A DNA stretch of 64,000 bases, taken from the NCBI GenBank assembly GCA_963805925.1, contig CAWDWB010000007.1, positions 372,001 to 436,000 on the forward strand, given 5' to 3'. Under the pieces are notes generated by a model. That model was not told where the DNA came from. It saw only the letters and a program-made list of their open reading frames with translations, and did no database searches. Made by a program: the position numbers and the translations under genes. Origin of the DNA: CAMPKL01 sp963805925. Its GTDB lineage: Bacteria; Acidobacteriota; Terriglobia; Bryobacterales; UBA6623. This document shows, piece by piece, positions 17,897 through 25,902 of this stretch. The number at the start of each line of letters is the position of its first letter. Positions within the stretch are counted from its first letter, which is position 1.

Positions 17897-18282
17897 GCCG
17901 ATTCGAGAATGATGTTGCCGTAGGCGGTCGGGTCGCCGGTGCGGATCAGCCCGATCGCCTTGGGCACTCGCTTTTTGAAGTCAATGTGCGGCTCGCGTGT
18001 CACCTTGATGCCGGCGAACGCCGCATCGAACTTCTTGATCGTCTTGGCGGGATTGGTCTTCAGGAACTCCGCCGCCTGCCAAATCTCCCCGATCTTGAAG
18101 TTCGGCTTCAGCAACTCCAAAACGTCGAGCACCATCGGGATTCCCGTCGTCAGAGAGATATCGACGACTTCAATCTCCGTCCAATGCGGAAAGGCCCAGT
18201 CCGCGATCACCAGCGTATTCGTGTGGCGGATACGCGCTAACAAGCTGAGGACATGAGGGTTGATGATTCCTGTCTGAAGCAT
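17893..18282 (-). CDS. RbsD/FucU-family sugar mutarotase or pyranase
   Basis: 129 residues. The N-terminal HTNTLVIADWAFPHW matches the RbsD/FucU motif in which a conserved His and Asp interconvert sugar anomers. The end (IRTGDPTAYGNIILESA) matches the C-terminal signature of the family, which forms decameric rings. Known activities are beta-pyranose/beta-furanose exchange of D-ribose (RbsD) and anomerisation of L-fucose (FucU); no neighbouring kinase or transporter tells which applies. It starts 14 bp after the stop of the M20 peptidase gene and should be cotranscribed with it. Its TAA overlaps the TAG of the tannase gene. Confidence 0.88.
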   Translation of the reverse strand: MLQTGIINPHVLSLLARIRHTNTLVIADWAFPHWTEIEVVDISLTTGIPMVLDVLELLKPNFKIGEIWQAAEFLKTNPAKTIKKFDAAFAGIKVTREPHIDFKKRVPKAIGLIRTGDPTAYGNIILESA

Positions 18283-18296
18283 GATCTTGTTCGTTA

Positions 18297-19691
18297 CTAC
18301 CTCGTTGCAATTCGCTTCGCAGCCTCGTACTCGAACCGCACAAAGCGATATAGCTCCGACTCTAGAATGCGCTCCTGGTCCGAGTGCGGACCGAAGCCTT
18401 GGGCTCGATCTTCTTCATCGGAGAGTGGGCCGATGCCGTAGCACTGCACGCCGCGCTCTCTCAGCAGCGCCATGTCCGTCGCTCCGTTGAGCATAGACGG
18501 CAGTGTGATAGCGCCCGGATAGAGCTCTTGTTGAAGTTCCTCCAGCACCTGGAAGGCAACGGTGTCGACTCGCGACGGTGCGACGGGCCGGCGCGACATC
18601 GGGTATTGCACAATCTTCACGCCTTCGCCGACTTGCCGTTGCAATTCTGCGAAAAACTCCTCGATGTTCTCGTCCGGCACGGCGCGAATATCGAGCGTAG
18701 CCTCCGCCTCTGCGGGGATGACGTTCATGCGATAGCCAGCCTGAATCATCGTGGGAGAGATAGAAGTCCGCAGCATCGAGTAGTGCGCCGGCTCGTTGAG
18801 TCGCAAGTACTCCTGAATGGCTGCCGAGCGTTCGGGGTGCGACAGGCCGTTGTAGCGCGCCGCAGCCTCGGGCTCGCTGATCGCCGCCAGGCGCTCGAAG
18901 TAGTAGCGCGTCGTATCGTTGAGCTTCATTGGCGTCTGCCACGCCGCCGCTGCTGCCACCGCACGTGAGATTCGCGCGATCGCATTATTGTCCAGCGGCA
19001 CCGATCCGTGTCCGGCCGTTCCCTGGGTTACCAGCTTTGCCCGGGCGGGAACTTTCTCCGCAGTGGCGACGTTCATGCTAACCAACTTGCCGCCTCGCCG
19101 CACGACTCCGCCGCCCTCGGCCAGGCAGTACTCAGCCTCGATCTCCGGGTAATGCGCGGCAACCATGTAGGCGACGCCGACGCGAATATTTCCTTCCTCG
19201 CCGGACTCGGCAAGGAAGATAATGTCCCGGTCGAGTTCAACGCCCGAGCGCTTCAGCGTCAGCATCGTCATCAACGACGCGGTGAGGTTGTCCTTATCGT
19301 CCAACGTGCCCCGGCCGTAGATATAGCCGCCCTCGCGACCCGCGGAAAATGGCCCGTGCGTTGGCCATTTCGACGCTTCCACGTTCACCACATCGGTGTG
19401 AGACATCAGCAGCAGCGGTTTCTTTGAACCGTTACCCTTCAGCCGCGCGACTAGATTGGGCCGTCCATCCTCAAGGGTAAAAATCTGTACTGGAATTCCC
19501 TCGGCTTCGAGCACGTTCTGCAGGTAATCAACAACCGGCTGCTCGCGGCCCGGCGGGTCTGAAGTATCCATGCGGACCATCGCCTGATAGTGGCGCAGCG
19601 TCTCCGCATTCAAGGCATCCCAGTCGGGATCAGCGGCAGGCAAAGCGGCGGCAACAAGAAGAACGAGGAATGTGCGAGCGAACCAGTGCAT
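18297..19691 (-). CDS. Secreted M20-family metallopeptidase
   Basis: The 464-residue form starts at ATG 19691 (MHWFARTFLVLLVAAALPAA), which gives a signal peptide and an AGAAGG Shine-Dalgarno 8 nt upstream; the open frame reaches 19826 without support. M20 zinc-site motifs are visible: SHTDVVNV (His and Asp ligands), GRGTLDDKDN (bridging Asp), ESGEEG (catalytic Glu and ligand Glu). The dimerisation domain lies in the middle (MIQAGYRMNVIPAEAEATLD). The family removes amino acids from peptides or hydrolyses N-acyl amino acids; overall similarity is to the ArgE/DapE/carboxypeptidase G2 group with an exported location, so peptide scavenging is likely. It heads a two-gene unit with the RbsD/FucU gene. 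Confidence 0.92.
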   Translation of the reverse strand: MHWFARTFLVLLVAAALPAADPDWDALNAETLRHYQAMVRMDTSDPPGREQPVVDYLQNVLEAEGIPVQIFTLEDGRPNLVARLKGNGSKKPLLLMSHTDVVNVEASKWPTHGPFSAGREGGYIYGRGTLDDKDNLTASLMTMLTLKRSGVELDRDIIFLAESGEEGNIRVGVAYMVAAHYPEIEAEYCLAEGGGVVRRGGKLVSMNVATAEKVPARAKLVTQGTAGHGSVPLDNNAIARISRAVAAAAAWQTPMKLNDTTRYYFERLAAISEPEAAARYNGLSHPERSAAIQEYLRLNEPAHYSMLRTSISPTMIQAGYRMNVIPAEAEATLDIRAVPDENIEEFFAELQRQVGEGVKIVQYPMSRRPVAPSRVDTVAFQVLEELQQELYPGAITLPSMLNGATDMALLRERGVQCYGIGPLSDEEDRAQGFGPHSDQERILESELYRFVRFEYEAAKRIATR

Positions 19692-19758
19692 AAGAACTAC
19701 CTTCTGCTGGGGATTGTAGTGCAGGAGACTGACAGGTTGATACGGAGGATTGGGCGCG

Positions 19759-20526
19759 GTGGCTCTTACTCTGGCAGACTGGGAAGCGCCCATGCTACCC
19801 CAGCGGATCAAGGGTTTGATCACCAACTACCTCGCCTCGCGGGGTCTCTACATCACGCCCAGCTTGCAGCGCAGCTCCGACCAATGGGGCGATATCGACA
19901 AGGCTTTGATCCGCCATCCCTTCCGCAACTTCGTGGACGTCGGCGCCAACGTGGGCCAATCCATCGAGTCTATGTTGCAGTTCCGGCCTGATGCTCGAAT
20001 CTGGGCCATCGAGCCGAACGCTGCGGTCTGCGCGCAGCTCAGCGCGAAGTACCAAGGCAACCCGCATGTCGACTGCTCGAACTTGGCCCTCGGGGCCGGT
20101 GCGGGGCAGGGCACTCTCAACGTCACCCGCACGTCGTCCACTTCCTACCTCGAACGCGGATTGCAGCCGGTCGCCAAGGATGAGATCGTCGCGCAGCAGC
20201 CGGTCGCCGTCCAAACTCTCGATGCCTTCTGCCGCGAGAAGGGAATCGAGAGCATCGACTACCTCAAGATCGACGCCGAGGGCTCGGACCTCGACGTCTT
20301 GCGCGGCGCGGAGGGCTTGCTCAGCAGCGGCGCCATCTACATCGTTGAGTGCGAATGCGGCATGCACCCCGGCAACAAGGTGCACGTGCCCGTCGAAACG
20401 ATCAAAGCTTATTTAGAGGCGCGCAACTACCGCGTCTTCGGCATCTACGAACAGTCTTCCGAATGGCTGGAGCGCAAACCGTATCTGCGCCGCGTCAACG
20501 CGCTGTTCTTGCTCGACGCCGCTTAG
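19759..20526 (+). CDS. FkbM-family SAM-dependent methyltransferase
   Basis: About 255 residues. NFVDVGANVGQSIESMLQF is the SAM-binding motif I, IWAIEPNA is motif II, and SIDYLKIDAEGSDLDVLRGA is the FkbM-type motif with the Asp-Ala-Glu-Gly core. FkbM proteins O-methylate sugars and other hydroxyl groups in glycans and natural products. I chose GTG 19759 because GGAGG lies 10 nt upstream (19744-19748); a TTG at 19750 and an ATG at 19792 are alternatives. It is an isolated gene divergent from the M20 gene, and its TAG shares 4 bp with the stop of the convergent secreted protein, so context does not indicate the substrate. Confidence 0.88.
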   Translation: MALTLADWEAPMLPQRIKGLITNYLASRGLYITPSLQRSSDQWGDIDKALIRHPFRNFVDVGANVGQSIESMLQFRPDARIWAIEPNAAVCAQLSAKYQGNPHVDCSNLALGAGAGQGTLNVTRTSSTSYLERGLQPVAKDEIVAQQPVAVQTLDAFCREKGIESIDYLKIDAEGSDLDVLRGAEGLLSSGAIYIVECECGMHPGNKVHVPVETIKAYLEARNYRVFGIYEQSSEWLERKPYLRRVNALFLLDAA

Positions 20527-22295
20527 AACGCCGGGATCGTGAAGCGGCAGGCGCCGTCAGGGCCGCTGCCGTCGGAGTACTTGCAGCAGAAGCAATTGAG
20601 TTCTTGTTCTTGGAAGACATCGCGCCACGATTGCGGCTGTAAACGCGCCACGGCCTGCTGCTGGGCTGCCTTGAGCGGCCCCAGGATTCGCTTCAGCGTC
20701 TTGCGCATTGCGCAGAGTCTGCCGAGTTCGACCATCACCGAGTCCCGCAACTCCTGACGATGCATTTGGAACTGGGCGATACCGTCAGGCAGGTAGCCGA
20801 CTCCGTCACGCAGGTAGGCGATCTGACGACTCCAAACATCGTCGTCGAGCAGCGCCATCGACAAGGCAATGTTCCGCGCCTGCGCCTTCGCTCCTTCGGT
20901 TGCAACGCTGCTCGCCGCGTCGATTCCGACGCCAGTCAGCAACTCCTGCTGGAGCGAGTTGGCGAAGCCGGCGCCGATGCCCGAGGACGAACCCGTGCCC
21001 AGCGAAATGATCGCGCCGATAATCTGCGCCCCGGCGATTGCCTTCGGATCCCCGCCGCTCGCTGCCCGCGCCGCCTCGGTGAGCCCAAAGCTCTGCAGCC
21101 CCGATCCCATAGCCGCGGCCCAAGCCAATGCGCCCCCTCCCGCCGTCGTCGCTGAGATCGCGACAGCGGCTGCGGTCGCCATCGCGTCAACGAATTTATT
21201 CCAGGCCGCCGTTCGATTGAGCCGCAGGGCCATGGAAACCTCCATGCGCTCCTGAAAGAGGCTTGCCGCCGCACTGAGCCTGCGGATCGAACCCTGCACG
21301 TCTTGATCGTAGTAATCGAGATTGCTTCCGCCGGTCCCGCCCTTGAGGCCAAGGTTGTTGAAGGCTCGCAGGAAATCTTGATACCAGGCTTCGAGCGCCG
21401 CCGCGTCGGCGTTTGGATCGATCAAGTCGGCCAAGCGTTTGTCGCCTTCCATCTGGCACAGGTCGACCGAGACGAAGAAGTCTTCGCCGGGGAATGGCGG
21501 GAAACTCGGTTCGCCGGCCGTACGATCCGGGCAATCGATGCCGTACTTTTCAAGGCCTCCGTAGGCGTCGATCACTCTGCCGATATCGCGCTCCATGGCC
21601 TCAATGGCGAGGATCTTGCTGTCGAGATCCTCGCGGATACTGTTCAGGTAGTCCCGAGGCGAGCCGGGACTTTTGCCCATCGCGCCGTCTCGGTAGAGAT
21701 CCGCCATTAAGTCCCAGCTGGTGATGTTGACGTTCTTCGGGAACACGATGCAGGCACGCCCGGCAGCGGCAGCGACGGTCCCTTCGCCTGGTTGGCGTCC
21801 CGTTGGCCGACTGGTTTCGCGCGGCTGCTGCCCCGGTTCCGCTTCGGCGGGAGCCGCGGGTTCGGTCGCTCGAGTTGTTTCGATGGGCCTGGGCAGTACG
21901 ACCAATTTCACTTCGAGCGTTTTTACGTCTTGCCGGCAACTCGGCGGGCAATCAAGGCAGCGAATGCGAACGCGTCCGTCGTTGTAAGCGCCGGGCGCGA
22001 CTTCGACCAGGTCCACCACCAGCTCAGCCGCTTTGCTTTCGCCGCGGCGCACTTTCTCAATGCGGTCGGAACCCCGCAGCTTCAGGAACCGGCTCGCCTG
22101 GTCGTCGATCTCGATTTGAAAATCCCGGCGGCCGCCACACTCGTTCGTCGCAGCGATACTCGTCGGATAGGCGGCGCCGGCGCGCTGCTCGCCCAAGTCC
22201 CAGACCGATCCGCTCTGTTGCGCCGCAGACCAAGCGTGAAAGATTAGCGCCAGTAGACAGGCGCACAGTGTGTGACGGCTGATGATGCTTCGCAT
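20523..22295 (-). CDS. Large secreted protein of unknown function
   Basis: The 590-residue form starts at ATG 22295 with AGGA 8 nt upstream and a signal peptide (SRHTLCACLLALIFHAWSAA). After it comes a beta-rich segment (about 30-135) resembling the DUF1573-like/ASPM-type immunoglobulin domains that carry a CLDCPPSC cluster. Next are a Pro/Glu/Thr-rich linker, a helical region (about 190-380), a hydrophobic Ala/Gly-rich stretch around residues 375-440 (MATAAAVAISATTAGGGALA onward) that could insert into or form a pore in a membrane, and a Cys-containing tail (QELNCFCCKY). I recognise no family for the whole protein. The mixture of helical bundle and Ala/Gly-rich hydrophobic hairpin is reminiscent of pore-forming proteins, but that is only a visual impression. 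Confidence 0.78.
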   Translation of the reverse strand: MRSIISRHTLCACLLALIFHAWSAAQQSGSVWDLGEQRAGAAYPTSIAATNECGGRRDFQIEIDDQASRFLKLRGSDRIEKVRRGESKAAELVVDLVEVAPGAYNDGRVRIRCLDCPPSCRQDVKTLEVKLVVLPRPIETTRATEPAAPAEAEPGQQPRETSRPTGRQPGEGTVAAAAGRACIVFPKNVNITSWDLMADLYRDGAMGKSPGSPRDYLNSIREDLDSKILAIEAMERDIGRVIDAYGGLEKYGIDCPDRTAGEPSFPPFPGEDFFVSVDLCQMEGDKRLADLIDPNADAAALEAWYQDFLRAFNNLGLKGGTGGSNLDYYDQDVQGSIRRLSAAASLFQERMEVSMALRLNRTAAWNKFVDAMATAAAVAISATTAGGGALAWAAAMGSGLQSFGLTEAARAASGGDPKAIAGAQIIGAIISLGTGSSSGIGAGFANSLQQELLTGVGIDAASSVATEGAKAQARNIALSMALLDDDVWSRQIAYLRDGVGYLPDGIAQFQMHRQELRDSVMVELGRLCAMRKTLKRILGPLKAAQQQAVARLQPQSWRDVFQEQELNCFCCKYSDGSGPDGACRFTIPAF

Positions 22296-22415
22296 GGGTC
22301 GTCCTGGATTTCCAGGGACAGTATGCACCCCGGTTTCAGAACAACCAAGAGTTTTATCGAGGAAAAGTAAGAACCGCTTACCTTAAATTGTTGGCAGGTA
22401 TTTGACCTAATTTAA

Positions 22416-22431
22416 CTTGTCGCGTGACAAG
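22416..22431 (-). terminator. Hairpin just after the DUF411 gene
   Basis: CTTGTC at 22416-22421 and GACAAG at 22426-22431 form a 6-bp stem with a 4-nt loop, starting 2 bp beyond the DUF411 stop. On the minus strand it is followed by TTAAATTAGG, an AT-rich but imperfect U-tract, so it is a plausible weak intrinsic terminator. The same AT-rich region (22330-22415) probably contains the promoter of the downstream secreted-protein gene. Confidence 0.45.
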
Positions 22432-22433
22432 CA

Positions 22434-22883
22434 CTAACCGCCGTGGGTGCTGTAAACCGTGCTGGTTCCGTCAGTGCTAAAGAGTAAGACCGAGTAACGC
22501 TCGACGTAGGAGCCGCTCTCCATCCCGGGCGAGCCGACCGGCATCCCCGGGACGGCAAGGCCCTTGGCGTGCGGTTTCTCGGCGAGCAGGCGCTTGATGT
22601 CCGCCGCTGGTACGTGCCCTTCGATGGCGTAGCCGCCGATCGACCCGGTGTGGCAACTGCGCAGATTGTCAGGCACGCCGAGTCTGCGGCCTTCCGTGAC
22701 AATGTCGTTCACTTCGCGGACTTCCACCTCAAACCCGTTGGCCTTCAAATGCTCCACCCAATTGCCGCAACAGCCGCAAGTAGGCGTCTTGTAGACGAGC
22801 ATCTTCGTCTCGGCATGGGCCGAACTACACCCGCCAACGAGCGATGTCCCGAGAATCGAGTAGAGAAACTGTTTCCTGTTCAT
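22434..22883 (-). CDS. DUF411 metal-binding lipoprotein
   Basis: 149 residues. The N-terminus (FLYSILGTSLVGGCSSAHA) has a lipobox-like VGGC, so it is probably a lipid-anchored periplasmic protein. The body is DUF411: KTPTCGCCGNWVEHLKANGF with the CxxC pair, then NLRSCHTGSIGGYAIEGHVP and GLAVPGMPVGSPGME. Members of this family sit in copper-resistance clusters and are thought to bind copper through the CGCC and nearby Cys/Met residues. No copper efflux gene is nearby here. It is 12 bp downstream of the PQQ sugar dehydrogenase and presumably cotranscribed with it. Confidence 0.9.
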   Translation of the reverse strand: MNRKQFLYSILGTSLVGGCSSAHAETKMLVYKTPTCGCCGNWVEHLKANGFEVEVREVNDIVTEGRRLGVPDNLRSCHTGSIGGYAIEGHVPAADIKRLLAEKPHAKGLAVPGMPVGSPGMESGSYVERYSVLLFSTDGTSTVYSTHGG

Positions 22884-22895
22884 GCCGCGTTCCTG

Positions 22896-24122
22896 CTAGT
22901 GATTATCGCTTGGAGTCAGGCGGATGACGGCGTTGGGGTTGTTGAGCAGGACGTAGATCGCGCCGTCCGGTCCGGTTTTCAGGTCGCGCACACGGCCGTG
23001 ATTCTTCATGATCAGCTCTTCGCTTTCTACCGTGCGGTCGCCGAGAGTCAGCAATTTGATCTCTTCAAAGACCATGGCTCCGACTAAGAGTTTGTTCTTC
23101 CATTTCGGAAATAGGTTGCCGGTGTAGAACTCCAGCGGTCCGAGTCCAGGCGAAGGCTTCCAATACTTGACGGGCTGTTCCATGCCCTCTTTGTGGGTGA
23201 GGTCAGAGATGACCGATCCGTCATAGTCGAGGCCGTAGGTGATCACCGGCCAGCCGTAGTTTTTGCCCTTCTCGAGAATATTCAATTCGTCGCCGCCCAT
23301 CGGCCCGTGCTCGACCGCCCAGATGTCGCCGGTGACCGGATGCCGACCAATGCCCTGCACATTGCGGTTGCCGATGGTGAAGATCGCTTCGAGAGCGCCG
23401 GGCGTGCCGACGTAGGGATTGTCGGCGGGAATCGAGCCGTCAGGGTTCACGCGATAGACCTTGCCGGCCGGCTTGCTCAACTGCTGCACTTCGTCGTTGC
23501 GTCCAATGTCGCCGATCGAGAAATACAATCGGCCTTCGGGGTCGAACATCATCCGGCAACCCCAACGCATGCCTTTGGCGAAATGCAAATCGTCGGGTAG
23601 GGCAAAGACCGTTTCTTGCTCCACCCAGCGATGCTCCGAGACCCGTCCGCGAATCACGCGCGTCATCGCCGGCGTTTCGTTCGTCGTCGGATCGCCCAAA
23701 GCGTGGACGTAGCTGATGTAGACCCAGCCATTGTTGGCGTAGTTCGGGTCGAGCGCGACATCGGTCATGCCTGACTCGCCGTACTGCACCGGCACGGGTA
23801 TGCCCGTGATCGGCTCGGGGTCTAGCTTCCCGTCAATCAACCAGCGCAGTCCGCCGCGTAACTCGGTGATCAAGGCGCGGTGGTCGTCGACGAACTCAAT
23901 CCCCCAGGGCGCCGAATGCAACTCGTCCCCTTGAGCCAGGGTTTCGACGCGGATGGCGTAGTCGGATGTTTGCAGCGACTCCGGAATGGTTTTAGTCACC
24001 GGCGGCGAGGTTTGCCTGGCAATGATGAAGTCGACGACGGAGTGCACTTGGTCCGGGGTCATCACCCGCGACCAAGGCGGCATCTCCGTCCCGGTGATGC
24101 CGTACATTACCGTCCGATACAT
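22896..24122 (-). CDS. PQQ-dependent sugar dehydrogenase domain, reading frame broken at its N-terminus
   Basis: The 408-residue open frame is a soluble-type PQQ aldose dehydrogenase (GSDH family) six-bladed propeller: HSAPWGIEFVDDHRALITEL, YGESGMTDVALDPNYANNGW, HFAKGMRWGCRMMFDPEGRLYFSIGD (family motif), GNRNVQGIGRHPVTGDIWAVEHGP and DELN. Its first 45 residues (YRTVMYGITGTEMPPWSRVM and on) are the C-terminal half of a class I cytochrome c, with Met as the expected sixth haem ligand. The missing half, including the signal peptide and the CxxCH motif, lies directly upstream in another frame and is listed next. Restoring one base would give a 464-residue periplasmic cytochrome c-sugar dehydrogenase fusion that oxidises sugars and passes electrons to its own haem. 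Confidence 0.83.
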   Translation of the reverse strand: MYRTVMYGITGTEMPPWSRVMTPDQVHSVVDFIIARQTSPPVTKTIPESLQTSDYAIRVETLAQGDELHSAPWGIEFVDDHRALITELRGGLRWLIDGKLDPEPITGIPVPVQYGESGMTDVALDPNYANNGWVYISYVHALGDPTTNETPAMTRVIRGRVSEHRWVEQETVFALPDDLHFAKGMRWGCRMMFDPEGRLYFSIGDIGRNDEVQQLSKPAGKVYRVNPDGSIPADNPYVGTPGALEAIFTIGNRNVQGIGRHPVTGDIWAVEHGPMGGDELNILEKGKNYGWPVITYGLDYDGSVISDLTHKEGMEQPVKYWKPSPGLGPLEFYTGNLFPKWKNKLLVGAMVFEEIKLLTLGDRTVESEELIMKNHGRVRDLKTGPDGAIYVLLNNPNAVIRLTPSDNH

Positions 24123-24203
24123 CGCAGCGCGGTCGCCGCCGTAGCGCCAATCGGTCTTGCGCAGCGCCGTGTATTGCGTGCCTTCGAGGTTCGCGCCGTG
24201 GCA

Positions 24204-24291
24204 GCCGCGCGCAGTTCTTTACGTAGAGTTCTTCAGGCGTCTGGCCGTAGGCGGCGGCAACGGCAACAAGGGCAAGGATGATTGTTCTCAT
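24204..24291 (-). pseudogene. Frameshifted N-terminus of the cytochrome c-sugar dehydrogenase gene
   Basis: From ATG 24291 the frame reads MRTIILALVAVAAAYGQ (signal peptide) then TPEELYVKNCA. At that Cys the haem motif breaks: the two TGC codons (24213-24211 and 24203-24201, minus strand) are separated by 7 bases instead of 6. Dropping one base yields C-x-x-C-H-G-A-N-L-E-G and continues in frame into the dehydrogenase. Thus a single extra base within GCGCGGC destroys the haem site. Either the gene is inactivated or the base is a consensus error; the rest of both halves is intact, which favours error or a very recent event. Confidence 0.75.
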
Positions 24292-24336
24292 GTCTTCGGG
24301 CGCAGTCTATCACGAACGATCCGCCGCGGTTTCGGA

Positions 24337-25635
24337 CTATACAGGATCTCGCAACCCAGCCGGCACGTGACTCCGGTCGTCACCATAGAGCAGCTCCATC
24401 GGCCTGCCGCCCTGGTCCAACGAACGCCGCCCTGCTTCGAGAATGGCTGTGGTACCCGCCGTCGTTTCAATCGTCGCCAACTTGCCGTCGAAATCCCTCG
24501 GGGCCTTCGTCCCCTGATTACAGCCGGCCGCGGCGTCGATGAAACTCTCGAAGCTGATATAGCCGTAGCCCCGTTGCCCTTTGAACTCCTTCGTCACAGG
24601 GTCCGCCGCCGGCTTCCAGAACAGCGGGTTCAACGAGGCGTAGGGCGTGCCGTCTTGGGCGATGGTGTAGCCGCGATGCGCTTGGTCTACCGTCACCTCG
24701 CCCCCGTGGCCCATGTAAAACCAGCGCTGCTGCGAGTGGACGTCCGCCTTGGGCGCGATCCACGAAGCCGTATAGAGCGCATGAGCCAGGGTCCCATCTG
24801 GGAACGATTCCCCCGATCCCCGGTTCCGCCACTGGACCGCCAGCGTAATCGTGTCTTCCGTCTCGACGCCGTTCCCTAGCCGCGCATCGGCGACACCCGT
24901 CGACGCCAGGGCCGTGACGCGCTCCGGCCGCGCCGAGCCCCGCAACGCCCATTCGTGAAAGTCGATGTGATGGGAATTGAGGTAATAGGAAATATCGCTC
25001 GACTTGCCCGCCCAAGCCTTGAACGTATCGAGCTGGTGCTTGGGCTGCGACATGTAGGCTGAGAAGTACGAGAAGGGGCCAAGCCCGGCAATCCGGTCGC
25101 GGGCATCGACATAGATCGGGTCGAAGCGTTTATGTACTTCGATTACGCAAAGACGATTCGCCTCCGTCGCCAGGCCGATCAGCTCCAAGTGATCCGCCAG
25201 GGTTTGCACCGGAGGCTTGGTGATCATCACATGCATCCCGCGCGCCAAGCAGCACGCGGCGATCGTCTTGTGCGTATCGTCGGGCGTAAAGATGATGGCG
25301 ACATCTCCGGGCTCGAAGGACGTCACGGCAGTCTTGTAGGCTTCGCGGTCAACCACAGTGTCTGCAGGCCAAGTCTCGATCGCGGCCGGTGCAATGCCGG
25401 CGTAGATTTCAGGACCGATGACCCTTTGCATGTGTTCGCGGATGGCGGGCAATTTCGGTCCGTTGGTTCCGCACATGCCGAGACGGCCGACTTTGCCGCG
25501 CTGCTTGAGGTCGAGCATGACCAGGGCCACCACGCCGGTGCTCTTGTCGCTGTCGCTGGCGCCCGAGCCCGTGAACCCGGTGGTATACTCGCCGGTACCG
25601 AGCATCAAGACGTTGACGGGAGCTGGAAGTGACAT
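24337..25635 (-). CDS. Gfo/Idh/MocA-family oxidoreductase
   Basis: 432 residues. VNVLMLGTGEYTTGF is the Rossmann NAD(P)-binding start, although the glycine pattern is unusual (GTGEYTTG). MHVMITKPPVQTLADHLEL corresponds to the family's EKP motif (here TKP, the Lys kept). HHIDFHEWALRGSARPERVT has the His/Asp positions of the catalytic domain. The family oxidises or epimerises sugars and inositols. A long insertion after the first strand (SGASDSDKSTGVV) is shared with a subgroup of putative oxidoreductases of unknown substrate. The gene stands alone: the cytochrome/dehydrogenase gene starts 45 bp beyond its stop. It is divergent from the small ORF at 25732. Confidence 0.85.
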   Translation of the reverse strand: MSLPAPVNVLMLGTGEYTTGFTGSGASDSDKSTGVVALVMLDLKQRGKVGRLGMCGTNGPKLPAIREHMQRVIGPEIYAGIAPAAIETWPADTVVDREAYKTAVTSFEPGDVAIIFTPDDTHKTIAACCLARGMHVMITKPPVQTLADHLELIGLATEANRLCVIEVHKRFDPIYVDARDRIAGLGPFSYFSAYMSQPKHQLDTFKAWAGKSSDISYYLNSHHIDFHEWALRGSARPERVTALASTGVADARLGNGVETEDTITLAVQWRNRGSGESFPDGTLAHALYTASWIAPKADVHSQQRWFYMGHGGEVTVDQAHRGYTIAQDGTPYASLNPLFWKPAADPVTKEFKGQRGYGYISFESFIDAAAGCNQGTKAPRDFDGKLATIETTAGTTAILEAGRRSLDQGGRPMELLYGDDRSHVPAGLRDPV

Positions 25636-25731
25636 GTTGTGCAGGCCCTTGTCTCGGCAAGTTTACCGATTCACCCAGTCGCGGCGTAACGTAACGGGGT
25701 CCGATATCTTCTAATCACTAGGAGGAGGGCG

Positions 25732-25902
25732 ATGGTGGACGCGGTAACCTTGGATTCAGGCTGGGACTTTTGGGTTTTGGCGCTGCTGGTTGCGCTGCTG
25801 CTCCCTGCCGCCTTGCCGGCTGGCGGCGGCCCGGAGCCTACGCGCAGGGTCCCGCTCTTCGCCGCACGGCTGCTGCCCAGTGCGACTCCTGCTAGCGGCT
25901 AA
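25732..25902 (+). CDS. Small predicted membrane protein, 56 residues
   Basis: An ATG at 25732 preceded by AGGAGGAGGG (25720-25729, essentially a perfect Shine-Dalgarno two bases before the ATG) opens a 56-codon frame ending in TAA at 25900-25902. The protein starts MVDAVTLDSGWDF and has one strongly hydrophobic helix (VLALLVALLLPAALPAG), then a basic Pro/Arg/Ala-rich tail. It would be a single-pass membrane peptide or a short secreted peptide. I recognise no family. Its stop lies within the last codons of the convergent MFS gene (overlap 25892-25902). The quality of the ribosome-binding site is the main argument that it is real; composition alone would not prove it. Confidence 0.5.
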   Translation: MVDAVTLDSGWDFWVLALLVALLLPAALPAGGGPEPTRRVPLFAARLLPSATPASG

